22,682 nt of DNA from contig DVOA01000019.1 in the NCBI GenBank assembly GCA_018714005.1, forward strand, positions 1-22,682, written 5' to 3'. The stretch's first letter is position 1; each line of letters begins with the position of its first letter. This document shows positions 22,390-22,682 of this stretch, piece by piece. The stretch comes from Spyradomonas excrementavium (lineage in GTDB: Bacteria; Cyanobacteriota; Vampirovibrionia; Gastranaerophilales; Gastranaerophilaceae). The position numbers were made by a program, and so were the translations under genes. The notes under the pieces were generated by a model, which saw only the letters and a list, made by a program, of their open reading frames with translations, did no database searches and was not told the DNA's origin.

Positions 22390-22679
22390 TTTCGGGGAGA
22401 AGAAATGTAAATGCGGCGATTTTAGTAAAATTCGTCCGTTTTTTTCTGCTTTTTTTAAGTAAAAACTTCAAATGAAAGTGCGGGGATTTGTCTTTTCCGT
22501 TCCGATTCCTCCGGGCATTCAACATAAAAAGATTTTATATCTATTTTATTGAGCCCTCCCCCATAGTCACTCCAAAGACAAATCCCCGCACTTTCATTTG
22601 AAGTTTTTACTTAAAAAAAGCAGAAAAAAACGGACGAATTTTACTAAAATCGCCGCATTTACATTTCTTCTCCCCGAAA
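22390..22679. repeat. Conserved-core palindromic element, copy 2, with 106-bp arms
   Basis: Arms 22390-22495 and 22574-22679 are perfect 106-bp inverted repeats by direct comparison. Outside them comes one mismatch (22389/22680) and two more matches to the window edge, so the repeat may continue. The 78-nt spacer 22496-22573 is the reverse complement of the core at 19694-19770: both end blocks (24 and 21 nt) are identical and the middle of about 32 nt is diverged but alignable. No reading frame is supported inside. The element begins 23 nt after the 55-aa gene. Confidence 0.9.
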
Positions 22680-22682
22680 TCC

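Noticed and set aside
22390..22679. Classical IS or MITE with terminal inverted repeats
   Set aside because: The arms are not shared with the other copy of the core and no target duplication is visible; only one end of the surroundings can be inspected.
22390..22679. Pure assembly fold-back artefact
   Set aside because: Not excluded, but the core recurs at 19694-19770 in a different palindrome and the outer edge shows a mismatch followed by matches, which a mechanical fold-back would not give.

Overview
The window looks like chromosomal DNA of a Gram-negative, anaerobic, probably fermentative bacterium. I lean towards a non-photosynthetic cyanobacterial relative (Melainabacteria/Vampirovibrionia, for example Gastranaerophilales). 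The reasons are an AT-rich genome, an IctB-like O-antigen-ligase family protein, DUF4330, a zinc-ribbon protein of the zf_Tbcl type, a VKOR-DsbA fusion, an [FeFe]-hydrogenase maturase (HydF), a heptose-kinase-like PfkB protein and an MlaE permease (the last two imply an outer membrane). This placement is inference from gene content, not from a marker phylogeny. No phage, plasmid, CRISPR, rRNA or tRNA signature was seen.

Layout. 109-3537 (+): a compact run of a small unknown protein, a Zn-dependent medium-chain dehydrogenase, a UPF0104/LPG-synthase-type membrane protein and HydF, closed by a hairpin. 3586-5165 (-): one long unknown gene that appears split by a -1 frameshift in an A5-G-A5 tract. 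5360-5932 (-): an exported unknown protein. 6016-8291 (+): serS, tmk and a small zinc-ribbon protein, closed by a good intrinsic terminator. 8369-9362: a small-protein zone with two unlisted minus-strand mini-genes (47 and 57 aa), a possible ATT-start plus-strand mini-ORF and a 108-aa unknown. 14150-9363 (-): a tight envelope/redox operon of heptose-kinase-like PfkB protein, DUF4330, IctB/Wzy-like membrane protein, VKOR-DsbA and queH. 14278-15511 (+): a single-pass acidic membrane protein and a DUF429/RNase-H-fold-like protein. 15497-16006 (-): a repeat-containing unknown. 16175-17694 (+): tandem DUF4013 membrane proteins. 19528-17887 (-): ilvE overlapping an MlaE permease gene. 22040-19854 (-): HD-GYP regulator, a beta-rich outer-membrane-like protein and an exported pentapeptide-repeat protein. 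22199-22366 (+): a 55-aa unknown.

The most unusual content is intergenic. Two elements, at 19672-19792 and 22390-22679, share a conserved 77-78 nt core but sit between completely different, locally unique inverted-repeat arms (22 bp and a perfect 106 bp). A second structure at 17712-17872 consists of two long hairpins with unrelated stems whose loops carry the same 20-nt sequence in opposite orientation, so the loops are perfectly complementary. Both follow the rule 'conserved centre, private palindromic arms', which is the reverse of an ordinary MITE or attC site and is the best candidate here for something undescribed. Function is unknown.

How the genes work together: the minus-strand operon 14150-9363 mixes surface-glycan genes with an oxidative disulfide machine (VKOR-DsbA). 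The exported pentapeptide protein elsewhere in the window has two C-terminal cysteines that could be a client of such a machine. HydF points to hydrogen metabolism, but HydE, HydG and the hydrogenase are not in this window.
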